DNA of 22,514 nt from contig CAMLOZ010000003.1 of NCBI GenBank assembly GCA_946481625.1, positions 1 through 22,514 on the forward strand. The letters run 5' to 3'. Source of the DNA: an uncultured Haloferula sp. GTDB taxonomy: Bacteria; Verrucomicrobiota; Verrucomicrobiae; Verrucomicrobiales; Akkermansiaceae. Below are positions 1 to 8,306 of the stretch, one piece after another; the first letter of the stretch is position 1, and each line of letters opens with the position of its first letter. Made by a program: the position numbers and the translations under genes. A model generated the notes under the pieces. The model made no database searches, was not told the origin of the DNA, and worked only from the letters and a program-made list of their open reading frames with translations.

Positions 1-1035
1 CCCCTGCCGGACGACGTAGTGGTTGAAGAGCAGCTCCCACACCGGCGTGCTGAAGCGACCTCGGGTGTGATTGGCCAACCAATGGTTTTTGGCGCCCGAG
101 CTGTTGTCGTAGGGCGTGTAGGGAACCGGTTGCGAAAGCGCTTCGCGCGCAGCGTATTCGGCGGCGGCGAGCAGGCGGTTGTCGGCGTATCCGAAGAGGT
201 CCACGCCTTGGTTCCAAGCAACCATGGCCCCTTGCCCCATCAGGCCGATTCCCAAGTGGGCGTGGGGCAGGTCGCGCCCGCTCTCCTGCCACTGCCCGAG
301 ATTCCCCGGGTGAATGAAGGGCACCGCGTTCATGATCGCGCCGGTGCCCTTGCCGTTTTTGAAATACTCCACGCCTTCGTCGAAGATGGCACGGTCGTCC
401 AGGAACACGCCCATGGCGATCAGCGCCGAGATATTGCAGATGTCCCAGTTCGCCCAGAAGTGCGAGTCGCCACGCTGGTTGCGATCCTGGAGGAAACGGC
501 TGACCGCGGGATAGGCGTAGTCGCGCAGCATCCGCTTGAAGCGCTCCTGATCGGCCGGCTGCCAGTCCGGGCAGATGCGGAGCAACTCGCCGACCATGGC
601 GAACTCGGCGGCATAGATCCCGCTGAGCCCCGGCGTGTTGTTGCCGCTGCATACCTGATTCACCACGGCAGACCATTCATTGCAAATGCGGATGGCCGCG
701 GCGGCATGCGCCTTGTCACCGCTCACATACCAGCGGATGAAATTCAGATAGGCCGCGTGGGCGTCGCGGGACGCGGCCTGCCGGTTGCTGCCCATGTTCG
801 GACGCGGCGAGGGCCGATAGTCCGCCCTTGCGAAGCGGTCCTTGATGAGCGCTTCCCAGCCCTGGATCCATGGCGTCTCGCGCGCGGCGACCTTCGCCTT
901 CATTCGGTCGAGATCCGCAAGCGTGTGCAGCCCGCCGGGATGCTTGAAAGGTGCTTCGTCAGTCGAGGCACGGGCGGAGAACACCATGGCGGCGGCGGTA
1001 CACAGTGCGGAAAGCAGAAAACGTCGTTTGAGCAT
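1..1035 (-). CDS. Secreted alginate-lyase-family protein (3' part outside window)
   Basis: Reading leftward from the ATG at 1035-1033, the frame stays open for 345 codons to the left edge, so the C-terminus is missing. Residues 1-23 form a signal peptide (basic start, hydrophobic core, ending near SARA). The rest looks like an (alpha/alpha) toroid of the alginate lyase family: an N-terminal HPGGLHTLADLDRMK segment, a SHFWANWD motif near residue 191 carrying a likely catalytic or binding His192, and a QESGRDLPHAH stretch near 250-260 followed by a helix around AWNQGVDLFGYADNRLL. These segments also occur in the lyase at 2337-5195, so the two are paralogues. It is probably a periplasmic or secreted polysaccharide lyase acting by beta-elimination on a uronic-acid polymer. 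Alginate is only the family label and the substrate cannot be told from sequence. It diverges from the 1445 gene across a structured spacer. No clear Shine-Dalgarno is seen. Confidence 0.85.
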   Translation of the reverse strand, partial: MLKRRFLLSALCTAAAMVFSARASTDEAPFKHPGGLHTLADLDRMKAKVAARETPWIQGWEALIKDRFARADYRPSPRPNMGSNRQAASRDAHAAYLNFIRWYVSGDKAHAAAAIRICNEWSAVVNQVCSGNNTPGLSGIYAAEFAMVGELLRICPDWQPADQERFKRMLRDYAYPAVSRFLQDRNQRGDSHFWANWDICNISALIAMGVFLDDRAIFDEGVEYFKNGKGTGAIMNAVPFIHPGNLGQWQESGRDLPHAHLGIGLMGQGAMVAWNQGVDLFGYADNRLLAAAEYAAREALSQPVPYTPYDNSSGAKNHWLANHTRGRFSTPVWELLFNHYVVRQG

Positions 1036-1444
1036 GAAGGAGTCGGGCGGCTTGTCGTGAGGTCCGGGCGGGCGGCTTCCCCGCGCCTTGGAGGGCAGCT
1101 TACGAACGCAGGACCCCGATCATTCTTCAGATCGGGTTTCCGTGGAAAGCAAGACCCCAGAAGAAGTCGTCTACCAATGTAACCCCCCTTCGGGTGGACT
1201 TGGCGCCCCCCACATCGCATTTGCGAGGAGCCGTCGCCCGTTGGCTCCGTCCATCGGGTCAGGCACCGGGAGCCCGCCCGTCGGAATCCCGGAAACCCAA
1301 ACCAAACCCAAACCCAAAATACAGATGGCCACCCATCTCCCGGCGTCCCCAAGGACGCGCGGCGGAGCCGTGGACCCGCGCGAGGGTTCGCTCATTCGCA
1401 AGCCGGTCTTCTCAAGATATCCAGTAGGAGCCGCTTTCCGGTGG
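1036..1444. other. Divergent intergenic spacer rich in inverted repeats
   Basis: These 409 bases separate two divergent genes, and I see no convincing gene in them. They contain several short perfect inverted repeats: CCCGATC/GATCGGG (1115-1121 and 1130-1136), the palindrome TTTCCGTGGAAA (1137-1148), CGCATTTGCG (1216-1225), GGAGCC/GGCTCC (1227-1232 and 1243-1248), AGATGG/CCATCT with a 4-base loop (1323-1338), GCGTCC/GGACGC with a 4-base loop (1343-1358), CGGC/GCCG (1360-1370) and ACCC/GGGT (1374-1387). An AAACCC-type tract lies at 1293-1319. The two palindromes nearest the lyase start are operator candidates. The run at 1323-1387 could be a REP-like element or the leader RNA of the 1445 gene. 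Short hairpins are expected by chance in GC-rich DNA, so function is unproven. Confidence 0.5.
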
Positions 1445-2239
1445 ATGTCCGCCCGCCTCTCTCCGGTGTATCCGTGGATGGCGGCAGGAGGGCTTTCCGC
1501 GATTGCCTTCCTGATCTTCCAGTCCGGAGGATCGCAGCAACCCGATGCCGGAAGACGGACTGCAGCAATCCTCCGCCGGACCGGGGTTACGCCGGAGGCC
1601 AGGTTGCACGAACGTCTGAATGGCCAAGCGGGTGCCGCCGACCCGACTGCGACCCTGGCGCGGGCGTTCGAACTCGAAAAAGGAAACGGGCGTGAATGCC
1701 TCGTGCGCGACCTGCTTTCCGCATGGGCCGCGCGGGATGCGGAGGCCGCCCTGAGCTGGATCTCCTCGCTTGAGGACCCCTCCGCCCGGCGCTCCGCCCG
1801 CTCTACCGTTTGCCTCGCTGTGGCGGAGAAAGACCCGCGCCAAGCGGTCGTACTCGCACTCGCTCATGGGGCGGATGAGGACGACGATCGCGGATTGTTG
1901 GAGGGCCTGACCATGCAGTGGTGTGAGAAGGAATCCGAGGCCGCTCTCGATTGGGCCATCACCCAGCCGCCCGGCGAATGGCGGAATCGCCTCGTGGCCG
2001 GAGCTTCGTTCGTGGTTTCGAAATTGGATCCGGTCAGGGCCGCGCATCTCGTCTCGGAATTGGAGCCGGGAACCCTCCAGGACGAAGCGGCCATGGCCGT
2101 GCTCCACCAATGGGCGCTGAAGGATTCCTCCGCCGCACTTGAGTGGGCGGAGGCATTCTCCGAACCCGCTTTCCGTGAGCGTGCCCTCGCGGAGATCTCG
2201 AACCTCCGCAGCGGGATGGCCGCACGCGAGGCCGATTGA
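1445..2239 (+). CDS. Membrane-anchored helical-repeat protein of unknown function
   Basis: 264 residues from the ATG at 1445. The frame is open further upstream (another ATG at 1325), but I chose 1445 because it puts a hydrophobic segment (residues about 11-27) at the N-terminus as a signal anchor, the upstream part is hairpin-rich and looks non-coding, and AGGAG at 1426-1430 lies upstream, though 14 bases is a long spacing. The body carries a degenerate repeat of about 32 residues, with anchors near residues 94, 126, 159, 191 and 223. Copies 1, 3 and 5 share a W-A/C-x2-D/E-x3-AAL-x-W pattern, and the even copies are weaker. This suggests a TPR-like alpha solenoid facing the periplasm. I do not recognise a named family. 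It lies 97 bases upstream of the large lyase on the same strand and may be co-transcribed with it. Confidence 0.7.
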   Translation: MSARLSPVYPWMAAGGLSAIAFLIFQSGGSQQPDAGRRTAAILRRTGVTPEARLHERLNGQAGAADPTATLARAFELEKGNGRECLVRDLLSAWAARDAEAALSWISSLEDPSARRSARSTVCLAVAEKDPRQAVVLALAHGADEDDDRGLLEGLTMQWCEKESEAALDWAITQPPGEWRNRLVAGASFVVSKLDPVRAAHLVSELEPGTLQDEAAMAVLHQWALKDSSAALEWAEAFSEPAFRERALAEISNLRSGMAAREAD

Positions 2240-2336
2240 CCGCAGCCCGACCCCCGTCGCGAAGGGCCTATTCCACTCTCCCCGCGCAGCCCCCAAAACC
2301 CAAGAAGAGAAACGAACCCAAAATCCAGAGTTATTC

Positions 2337-5195
2337 ATGAAACGGTTTATTAGAAACTGGCTCGCGGCCTTGACGCTGCCATTCGCCCTCGGGCTGCCGC
2401 AGGCGCAGGCCTACACCCATCCCTGCATCCCTCACACCGTCGAGGACCTGGACACCATCAAGGCGAACCTCGACAAGGAACCCTGGAAGACCGGCTACGC
2501 GATACTCGCGAACGCCAGCACCTCCCAGCTCACCTACGTCCCGAACGGCCCGTGGGCGGAAGTCGGTCGCACGCCCGACGTCAACCTCACCTATTGGAAG
2601 AACGACATGACCGCCATCTACAACCTGGCCCGCATGTGGTATTTCACCGGCAACGACGCCTACGCGCAGAAAGCCCGCAACCTCCTCATCGATTGGGCGA
2701 ACACGCATACCGCCTTCACCGGCCAGGAAATCCCGCTTTCGATCGGCGACTTCGCCCAAGCCTACGCCGGTGGCGCCAGCATCCTGCGCGGCACTTGGCC
2801 GGGATGGACAGAGGCCGACACGACCACGGTCAAAAACTACTTTTTGAATGTCTACTGGCCCAGGAGCCTCTGCAACGGCTACGTCACCGGCCCTGCGAAC
2901 AAAGGCTACATCTACCAGGCCGCCGGCATCGCCATCGCCGCTTTCTGCGACGACGTGGACAAGTTCAACCACGTCATCGACCTGTACCGCACCAATCCCG
3001 CCGCAGGTCTTCCCAACACCCTGGCCACCGGCGAGATGGGTGAGACCGGCCGCGACGCGGGCCACCTCTACGGTGGCCTCATCAGCGCCGCTTTCCTTTC
3101 CGAAGTGGCGTGGACACAAGGCATCGACCTCTACTCCGAATCGGACAACCGGCTGCTGGCCTGCGCCGAATACTACGCCCGCAACACCCTCGAATTGGAC
3201 AATCCCTTTGTCCCCTTCGGCACGATCGACTGGATCTATTTTGCCAACGCGGCTGGACCTTACACCGCCAATCGGGGAGCACTCTACCTCATCCAAAACG
3301 CCTACAAGAACCGCAAGAACCTCCCGACATCTTGGATCGATCGTAAACTCGAGGAACAGAACGTGGATGGTGGTAACTTCATGTATGCCAAGTCGGCCGA
3401 CTTCAGCACCGCCACTCCGCCGGCGGCCGTGGTTCGCCCCCCGGTTTCCTTGGCGTCGGGCGGCCTGACTCTGACCACCCTCGGCACCCAGACCGCCGGA
3501 CGCAGCGCCTCCTACTCCAATGGCGTCTGGACCGTGACCGGCCTGGGAAACAATGTCTGGTCGGATACGACCGACGACTGCCAGTTCGTTTATCAAACGA
3601 TGACAGGCGACTGCGCCATGGTGGCGAAGCTCACCTCATCCCAGTTTCCAAGCACTCAGGCCAAGGCGGGACTGATGATTCGCGACACGCTTACCGGTGC
3701 CTTTTCGAAGCGCGTCTGGGTCGGCCTTAGGCCCGAGCCCTCCGCCATCAAACTCGAATCGCACGTGCGCGGCTGGACCGATGTTTGGGGCGGGAGCAAC
3801 CGGGATGATATTTCGCGCAGCCATCCTCCTGGCATGCCCTACTGGTTCAAGGTCGAACGCAGGGGCGACATGATCCACACTTACTGTTCGCAGGATGGCA
3901 CCAGTTGGGCGGCCACGCTCACCGGATACTTCGCGGGCCTCCCGTCCACGCTCCATATCGGACTCTTCGTGGCCAGTGGTTCGACGACGACCAACACCGC
4001 CACCTTCGAGAACGTCGCCTTCACGGGCGGCACCGGCGGCCTCGTGACGACTCCGGCCGCCCCGGCGGCCATGTTTGCCACCGGCTCCAGCAAGGCCATT
4101 ACCCTGCGCTGGCTGCCATCTTTCGGTGCCACCGCTTATGACCTGCTCCGCTCCACCACCTCGGGCAGCGGCTACACCGTCATCGCCAGCAACTTGACGA
4201 GCTCCAAGACCAGCTACGTGGATGCGGCCGTGAGCGCAGGCACCACCTACTACTACGTGGCTCAGGCCAAGAACTCCGCCGGCACCAGCGGCAATTCGCC
4301 GCAGTTCGGCGCCACTCTCCTGCCCACGGCGATGGTCAACCTTGCCTTCAGCGGCACCTCGACGGCGAGTTTCAACCAAGGCTCCGCGACCGAGGGCTCC
4401 CACAAGGCCTTCGACACCGACCCGGGTTCCAAGTGGTATGGCTACAACGCGCCGACGGGCTGGCTCCAGTACGACTTCGGCACCGGCAACGCGCAGGTCG
4501 TCAAGCGCTACACGATCAACTGCGCCGATGTGGCAACGCGCGATCCGAAAAACTGGAATCTCCTCGGCTCACAGGATGGCTCCACCTGGACCACCCTTGA
4601 CTCGCAAACCAACCAGGCCTTCAGCGTCCGGATGCAGATCAAGACCTACAACATCGGCAACATCACCGCTTACCGGTTCTACCGCCTGGACGTTACGGCC
4701 AATAACGGTGCCACCGGCTTGGCGGTCTCCGAACTCGGCCTGTGGTCCGACACCGGCCGCACCGTCCCCGACGGCCGCTACCGTGTCGTCAGCCGCAAGA
4801 GCAACAAGGTCATCGACCTCGTCAACGGCGGCACTGCCGATGGCACCGACGCCATCCAGTGGGGCTGGAACGGCGGCGATGACCAGAAGTGGGACCTCGC
4901 GCATCTGGGCAACGGCCAGTATAAACTGACCGGTGTTGCCAGCGCCAAGTTGCTCGAAGTCACCAACGCCTCCACCAGCAATGGCGCAATCGTCCAGATC
5001 TGGCCCTCGAACAATCACAACTGCCAGAAGTGGACCGTCACCCCCGCAGGCGACGGTACCTACAAGTTCCTGAACGTGAACAGCGGCAAAGCCATCGACG
5101 TCAGCGGCGGCAGTACCGCCGATGGAGCCGCCATCATCCAGTGGCCCTACGCCGGGGCCGACAATCAGCAGTGGCGGATCTCCATCGCCCCTTGA
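2337..5195 (+). CDS. Modular secreted polysaccharide lyase (alginate-lyase family, ConA-like, Fn3, F5/8C, ricin B)
   Basis: 952 residues from the ATG at 2337, chosen because it starts a clear signal peptide (MKRFIRNW..., cleavage near AQA-YTH, residue 25). Domains in order: catalytic alpha-toroid, about 26-345, with HPCIPHTVEDLD, an ANKGYIY segment at 187-193, ETGRDAGH at 236-243 and WTQGIDLYSESDNRLL; a ConA-like (DUF1349-type) beta-sandwich, about 370-560; a fibronectin type III domain, about 573-660; an F5/8 type C/CBM32-like domain, about 665-802; and a C-terminal ricin-B beta-trefoil, about 808-952, with three QxW motifs (QKW, QKW, QQW). The catalytic part is a paralogue of the lyase at the left edge. 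The accessory domains suggest binding to complex glycans, with the enzyme cleaving a uronic-acid polymer outside the cytoplasm. The SHFWANWD motif of its paralogue is replaced here by NKGYIYQAAG. There is no PEP-CTERM or other sorting tail. Substrate is unknown. Confidence 0.9.
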   Translation: MKRFIRNWLAALTLPFALGLPQAQAYTHPCIPHTVEDLDTIKANLDKEPWKTGYAILANASTSQLTYVPNGPWAEVGRTPDVNLTYWKNDMTAIYNLARMWYFTGNDAYAQKARNLLIDWANTHTAFTGQEIPLSIGDFAQAYAGGASILRGTWPGWTEADTTTVKNYFLNVYWPRSLCNGYVTGPANKGYIYQAAGIAIAAFCDDVDKFNHVIDLYRTNPAAGLPNTLATGEMGETGRDAGHLYGGLISAAFLSEVAWTQGIDLYSESDNRLLACAEYYARNTLELDNPFVPFGTIDWIYFANAAGPYTANRGALYLIQNAYKNRKNLPTSWIDRKLEEQNVDGGNFMYAKSADFSTATPPAAVVRPPVSLASGGLTLTTLGTQTAGRSASYSNGVWTVTGLGNNVWSDTTDDCQFVYQTMTGDCAMVAKLTSSQFPSTQAKAGLMIRDTLTGAFSKRVWVGLRPEPSAIKLESHVRGWTDVWGGSNRDDISRSHPPGMPYWFKVERRGDMIHTYCSQDGTSWAATLTGYFAGLPSTLHIGLFVASGSTTTNTATFENVAFTGGTGGLVTTPAAPAAMFATGSSKAITLRWLPSFGATAYDLLRSTTSGSGYTVIASNLTSSKTSYVDAAVSAGTTYYYVAQAKNSAGTSGNSPQFGATLLPTAMVNLAFSGTSTASFNQGSATEGSHKAFDTDPGSKWYGYNAPTGWLQYDFGTGNAQVVKRYTINCADVATRDPKNWNLLGSQDGSTWTTLDSQTNQAFSVRMQIKTYNIGNITAYRFYRLDVTANNGATGLAVSELGLWSDTGRTVPDGRYRVVSRKSNKVIDLVNGGTADGTDAIQWGWNGGDDQKWDLAHLGNGQYKLTGVASAKLLEVTNASTSNGAIVQIWPSNNHNCQKWTVTPAGDGTYKFLNVNSGKAIDVSGGSTADGAAIIQWPYAGADNQQWRISIAP

Positions 5196-5210
5196 GACTT
5201 TCCTTTAACC

Positions 5211-5241
5211 GCCCCGCGCTCCGATCGCCCGAGCGCGGGGC
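5211..5241. terminator. GC-rich hairpin after the modular lyase
   Basis: A perfect 11-bp inverted repeat, GCCCCGCGCTC/GAGCGCGGGGC with a 9-base loop, begins 15 bases after the lyase stop codon and lies between two convergent genes. The bases that follow on the plus strand (TTCCATTAAATTA) are AT-rich but not a true T-tract, so it is a likely but imperfect intrinsic terminator, possibly serving both strands. Confidence 0.65.
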
Positions 5242-5292
5242 TTCCATTAAATTAGAAACGATTGTTTCGCCATTCCCCGCGAGTGCCCCACT

Positions 5293-6489
5293 TTAGATCA
5301 CCCCGAGCTCTTTCCCCGTCTTCACGAACGCCTCGATCCCCTTGTCCAACTGCTCGCGGGTATGCGCCGCGCTGATCTGCGTCCGGATCCTCGCCTTGCC
5401 CTGCGGCACCACCGGGAAGAAGAACCCGATCGCATAGACCCCGTGCTCCAGCAACCGGTCCGCGAACTTCTGCGAGAGCGCCGCATCTCCCAGCATCACC
5501 GGTGAGATCGGATGATCCTTGCCCGCGATGGTGAAACCGGTCCCTGCCATCGCGCCGCGGAAATACTCCGTGTTCGCCTTCACCCGGTCGGCCAGCTCCG
5601 TCGAACTTTCCAGCATCTCGAACACCTTCAGCGATGCCGCCACGATCGGCGGCGCGATCGTGTTCGAGAACAGATAAGGCCGCGACCGCTGCCGCAGCAG
5701 GTCGATGATCTCCTTCTTGCCCGAGGTATAGCCACCCGAAGCACCACCCAGGGCCTTGCCGAGCGTGCCGGTGGTCAGATCGATCTTCCCGAAAAGCCCG
5801 CGGTGCTCGTGAGTCCCGCGCCCGCGTGCGCCGAGGAAGCCGGTGGCGTGGCAATCGTCGAAATGCACCAGCGCGTTGTACTTCTCCGCCAAGGCATGCA
5901 CCTGATCGAGATCGCAGATGATCCCGTCCATCGAGAAGACACCGTCCGTGGTGATCAGCTTGAAGCGCGCCCCATCGGCATCCGCCGCCTGGAGTTGCGC
6001 TTCGAGCTCCGCCATGTCGTTGTTCGCGTAGCGGTAGCGCTTCGCCTTGCAAAGGCGAACCCCGTCGATGATCGAGGCGTGGTTCAGCGCATCCGAAATC
6101 ACCGCATCCTCCGGCCCGAGCAGGACCTCGAAGAGCCCGCCGTTCGCATCGAAGCAACTCGGATAGAGGATCGTGTCCTCCGTGCCGAGGAAGGCCGAAA
6201 TCTTCTCCTCAAGCTGCTTGTGCAGCGTCTGAGTGCCACAGATGAAACGCACGCTGGCCATGCCGAAACCCCAGCGGTCGAGCGCCACCTTCGCCGCCGC
6301 CACCACCTCCGGATGATCCGCGAGGCCGAGGTAGTTGTTCGCGCACATGTTGATCACCTCGCGCCCGTCCTTCAGCCGCACGGTCGAGTTCTGCGTCGAA
6401 TCGATCAGCCGCTCGCGCTTGTAGAGGCCGGCGGACTCGATCTCGGAAAGCGTCGTGCGGAGGTGGGAAGCAAGCGCGTCGGAATACAT
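5293..6489 (-). CDS. kbl: 2-amino-3-ketobutyrate CoA ligase (glycine C-acetyltransferase)
   Basis: 398 residues, the same length as E. coli Kbl. This PLP enzyme of the alpha-oxoamine synthase family converts 2-amino-3-ketobutyrate plus CoA into glycine and acetyl-CoA, the second step of threonine breakdown through threonine dehydrogenase. Visible motifs are [10 protein letters not shown] near 51-60, GTQTLH at 85-90, DDCHATG at 211-217 (PLP-binding region), and [10 protein letters not shown] with Lys245 as the Schiff-base lysine. The C-terminal region [11 protein letters not shown] is typical. No threonine dehydrogenase gene (tdh), its usual partner, is present in the window. The other family members (KAS, BioF, ALAS) fit less well: the [16 protein letters not shown] and ISPVMLGD segments are Kbl-like. 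The gene diverges from the secreted protein at 6616 over a 126-base spacer. Confidence 0.95.
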   Translation of the reverse strand: MYSDALASHLRTTLSEIESAGLYKRERLIDSTQNSTVRLKDGREVINMCANNYLGLADHPEVVAAAKVALDRWGFGMASVRFICGTQTLHKQLEEKISAFLGTEDTILYPSCFDANGGLFEVLLGPEDAVISDALNHASIIDGVRLCKAKRYRYANNDMAELEAQLQAADADGARFKLITTDGVFSMDGIICDLDQVHALAEKYNALVHFDDCHATGFLGARGRGTHEHRGLFGKIDLTTGTLGKALGGASGGYTSGKKEIIDLLRQRSRPYLFSNTIAPPIVAASLKVFEMLESSTELADRVKANTEYFRGAMAGTGFTIAGKDHPISPVMLGDAALSQKFADRLLEHGVYAIGFFFPVVPQGKARIRTQISAAHTREQLDKGIEAFVKTGKELGVI

Positions 6490-6615
6490 GGCGGCCGGAA
6501 GCTTGCACGGCCAAGCCCCACGACGGAATGCCGATTTCGCGCACGGAACCTGCGGAAAGGGGACTTCAACACATTTTGACCGAATAGGATACGGTGCGCA
6601 TTCGTTTCAGCCAAC

Positions 6616-7479
6616 ATGGCGATGTCCAAACTTCTCCCCCTGACCCTTTGCCTCCTCCTCCCTGCTTCCAGCTCCGGCCAGGAAACCGCCGATCCTTTCG
6701 CAGAGACAACGACTTCATCCGTCGAATCCGCTAGCACCGAGCCGCTCTCCGTCCATGGAGGCGAAGCCCGGAAACTCTTCACCGATAGCGATAGCCCCTT
6801 CGACGTGGCTTCCTTTCCTTCTGGTCGGGACAAGGAACGGCGCTTGCCACTACGGATCCGACTCGAAACTTGGGAAGCTCCCGCCCTCGAAGTGGCCAAG
6901 CGCTTGGATGGGCTGCGGGAGGCCGAAAGCCTCGCTGCTTTGCGTGCGGAGTACCTCGCCGGTGCGGAAGGAGTGCGGTTGGTCCACAGCCCGGTCACCA
7001 CGGCAGATGCCTCCACGCAGATGAGTGGCGAGTCGGCCTCCGAAAGGATCTATCCAACCGAGTATGAACCGCCGGAGTTTCCCGGCGCACCTACGCCGAC
7101 GGGTATCGGGGAGAAACCATTGAAGTCGCTGCCCGAGTGGATGGAGCACCTCATGACCAGCGCCACGCCCACTTCCTTCGAAACCCGCGACACCGGTGGC
7201 AAATTCACGGCTCTCGCCCAAGCGGTGGTGGTGGAGGAAAAGTGCTGGGACCTGGCGATCTCCTTCGAGGACGTGGCGCTAACCGGCGCGGAAAGCTTCG
7301 GCCATGAATCCCTCCGTCTCACCATGCCCACCTTCGCGAGATTCCACGCAGGCGGTCTCATCCGACTGAAGGAAGGCCAATGGCGCCTCCTCTCGGTGAT
7401 GGAACCTCCCCGCGGCCTCGATGGAAAGCCGTCCGAAAAGCGCTGGATCACCCTCGTCCGGATCGATCCCGAAACCTGA
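6616..7479 (+). CDS. Secreted protein of unknown function
   Basis: 287 residues beginning with a signal peptide (MAMSKLLPLTLCLLLPASSSGQ; an ATG six bases downstream is an equally possible start). The mature protein is hydrophilic with an acidic Ser/Thr-rich N-terminal part. It ends in a beta-strand-rich region in which phrases such as GGLIRLKEGQWRLLSVMEPP, then KRWITLVRID, resemble proteins that compare or report an outcome measure. I recognise no catalytic motif or named family. It is probably periplasmic. No convincing Shine-Dalgarno precedes it. It is followed after 19 bases by a strong bidirectional hairpin, so it is likely a single-gene transcript. Confidence 0.75.
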   Translation: MAMSKLLPLTLCLLLPASSSGQETADPFAETTTSSVESASTEPLSVHGGEARKLFTDSDSPFDVASFPSGRDKERRLPLRIRLETWEAPALEVAKRLDGLREAESLAALRAEYLAGAEGVRLVHSPVTTADASTQMSGESASERIYPTEYEPPEFPGAPTPTGIGEKPLKSLPEWMEHLMTSATPTSFETRDTGGKFTALAQAVVVEEKCWDLAISFEDVALTGAESFGHESLRLTMPTFARFHAGGLIRLKEGQWRLLSVMEPPRGLDGKPSEKRWITLVRIDPET

Positions 7480-7491
7480 TCGCCATATAAA

Positions 7492-7526
7492 GAAAAAACG
7501 CCGCTCCCTTCCGGGAGCGGCGCTTT
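7492..7526. terminator. Bidirectional intrinsic terminator
   Basis: A perfect 10-bp stem, CGCCGCTCCC/GGGAGCGGCG (7499-7508 and 7513-7522), has a 4-base TTCC loop. On the minus strand the stem is followed by a run of six T (the AAAAAA just left of the stem), which is a textbook rho-independent terminator for the thioredoxin-like gene ending at 7545. On the plus strand only CTTT follows, giving weaker termination for the 6616 gene. Confidence 0.88.
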
Positions 7527-7544
7527 GGAGAAAACTTCGGGAGC

Positions 7545-8063
7545 TTAGCGTGAAGCCACCGGCTTCATCGCTTTGAGCGCATCCTTCACGGAATCCTCGA
7601 ACTCGTCGTCCATCGGATTGCCGCGCCACAGGAGCTTGCCATCGGTGCCGAAGACCGCGGCGTGCGGAATCGTGCCGGTGGAAGTGCCGCTATTGCCGCC
7701 CGAGAACACGGGGTAACCCACGCGGGCGGGCTTCAGGAGCTTCATGATCTCTTCCTTGGTGCCTTTCTGGCACTCGAATCCGACCACCACGAGGCCTTTC
7801 TTTTCGTAGCGCTTCGCGAGCTTTGCCATGTCGGGCAGGCTGGCAATGCAGGGACCGCAATTCACGCCCCACTCCTCGATCACCACGACCTTGCCCTCGA
7901 GAGCGGCCTTGTCGAAGGCGACGCCGTTGACGACTTCTTCGGGGAACTGGACCTTGCTCAGGGTGACATCCGGAAGGGGTGCCTCGTCCTTATCTTTCTT
8001 GTCCGCAAAGGCGGGAACGGCGAGCGCGAAGAGCGCTGCAACGATGGAGGTAATCGCTTTCAT
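7545..8063 (-). CDS. Exported TlpA/ResA-like thioredoxin-fold protein
   Basis: 172 residues from the ATG at 8063. The frame is open upstream, but this start places a signal peptide at the N-terminus (MKAITSIVAALFALAVPAFA, cut after residue 20). The thioredoxin fold follows: beta strand KVVVIEEWGVNCGPC with active-site Cys69 and Cys72 (CGPC), helix PDMAKLAKRYEKKG, strand LVVVGFEC, and the cis-proline loop GTIPHAAVF (Pro133), then DGKLLWRG. This is the redoxin/TlpA arrangement of periplasmic thiol-disulfide oxidoreductases. It differs from the usual FWATWCGPC in that Asn68 replaces the Trp before the first active-site Cys, and a third Cys (98) lies two strands later. Its partner is unknown. It diverges from a small lipoprotein across 243 bases. 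Confidence 0.88.
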   Translation of the reverse strand: MKAITSIVAALFALAVPAFADKKDKDEAPLPDVTLSKVQFPEEVVNGVAFDKAALEGKVVVIEEWGVNCGPCIASLPDMAKLAKRYEKKGLVVVGFECQKGTKEEIMKLLKPARVGYPVFSGGNSGTSTGTIPHAAVFGTDGKLLWRGNPMDDEFEDSVKDALKAMKPVASR

Positions 8064-8306
8064 AGGTGCTGTCTCAAATTCAACCCGTGGATAACGAGTC
8101 TGTTGCCGGGCTTTCTTTATCTTTTTTCCCCGCTTGGCGAGAAAACTCCGGAAATCCCGGGGGAAACGCAGGCGGATATATTTCCCTCCCCGCCCCGCAA
8201 ACCGGCTCTGGAGGCCGGATCCCGGCCGGGGAAACGCCGAATGTTCTACATTGCCAACCCGTTCCGGCTTCTCCATCGTCCGGCCCCGTCCCGCAAAAAA
8301 CCTGTC

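Noticed and set aside
19..1182. Long rightward open frame of 387 codons
   Set aside because: It is antisense to the left-edge lyase, whose leftward frame has a signal peptide and family motifs. The rightward translation has no recognisable motif and is Arg/Gly/Val-rich like other antisense frames in GC-rich DNA.
1325..1444. Earlier ATG for the repeat protein (would add 40 residues)
   Set aside because: The added part is Arg/Pro/Gly-rich, falls over the hairpin-rich stretch and would push the hydrophobic anchor away from the N-terminus.
2331..3596. Leftward open frame of 421 codons under the modular lyase
   Set aside because: It is a shadow of the lyase gene, with the Gly/Val/Ala-rich composition of antisense frames, and the lyase frame has clear domains.
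5752..6579. Rightward open frame over kbl
   Set aside because: It overlaps kbl in antisense and has no motif.
8064..8306. Promoter or small gene in the thioredoxin-like/lipoprotein divergent spacer
   Set aside because: There are scattered T-rich and TATATT-like stretches, but no pair of boxes with acceptable spacing and no plausible small gene.
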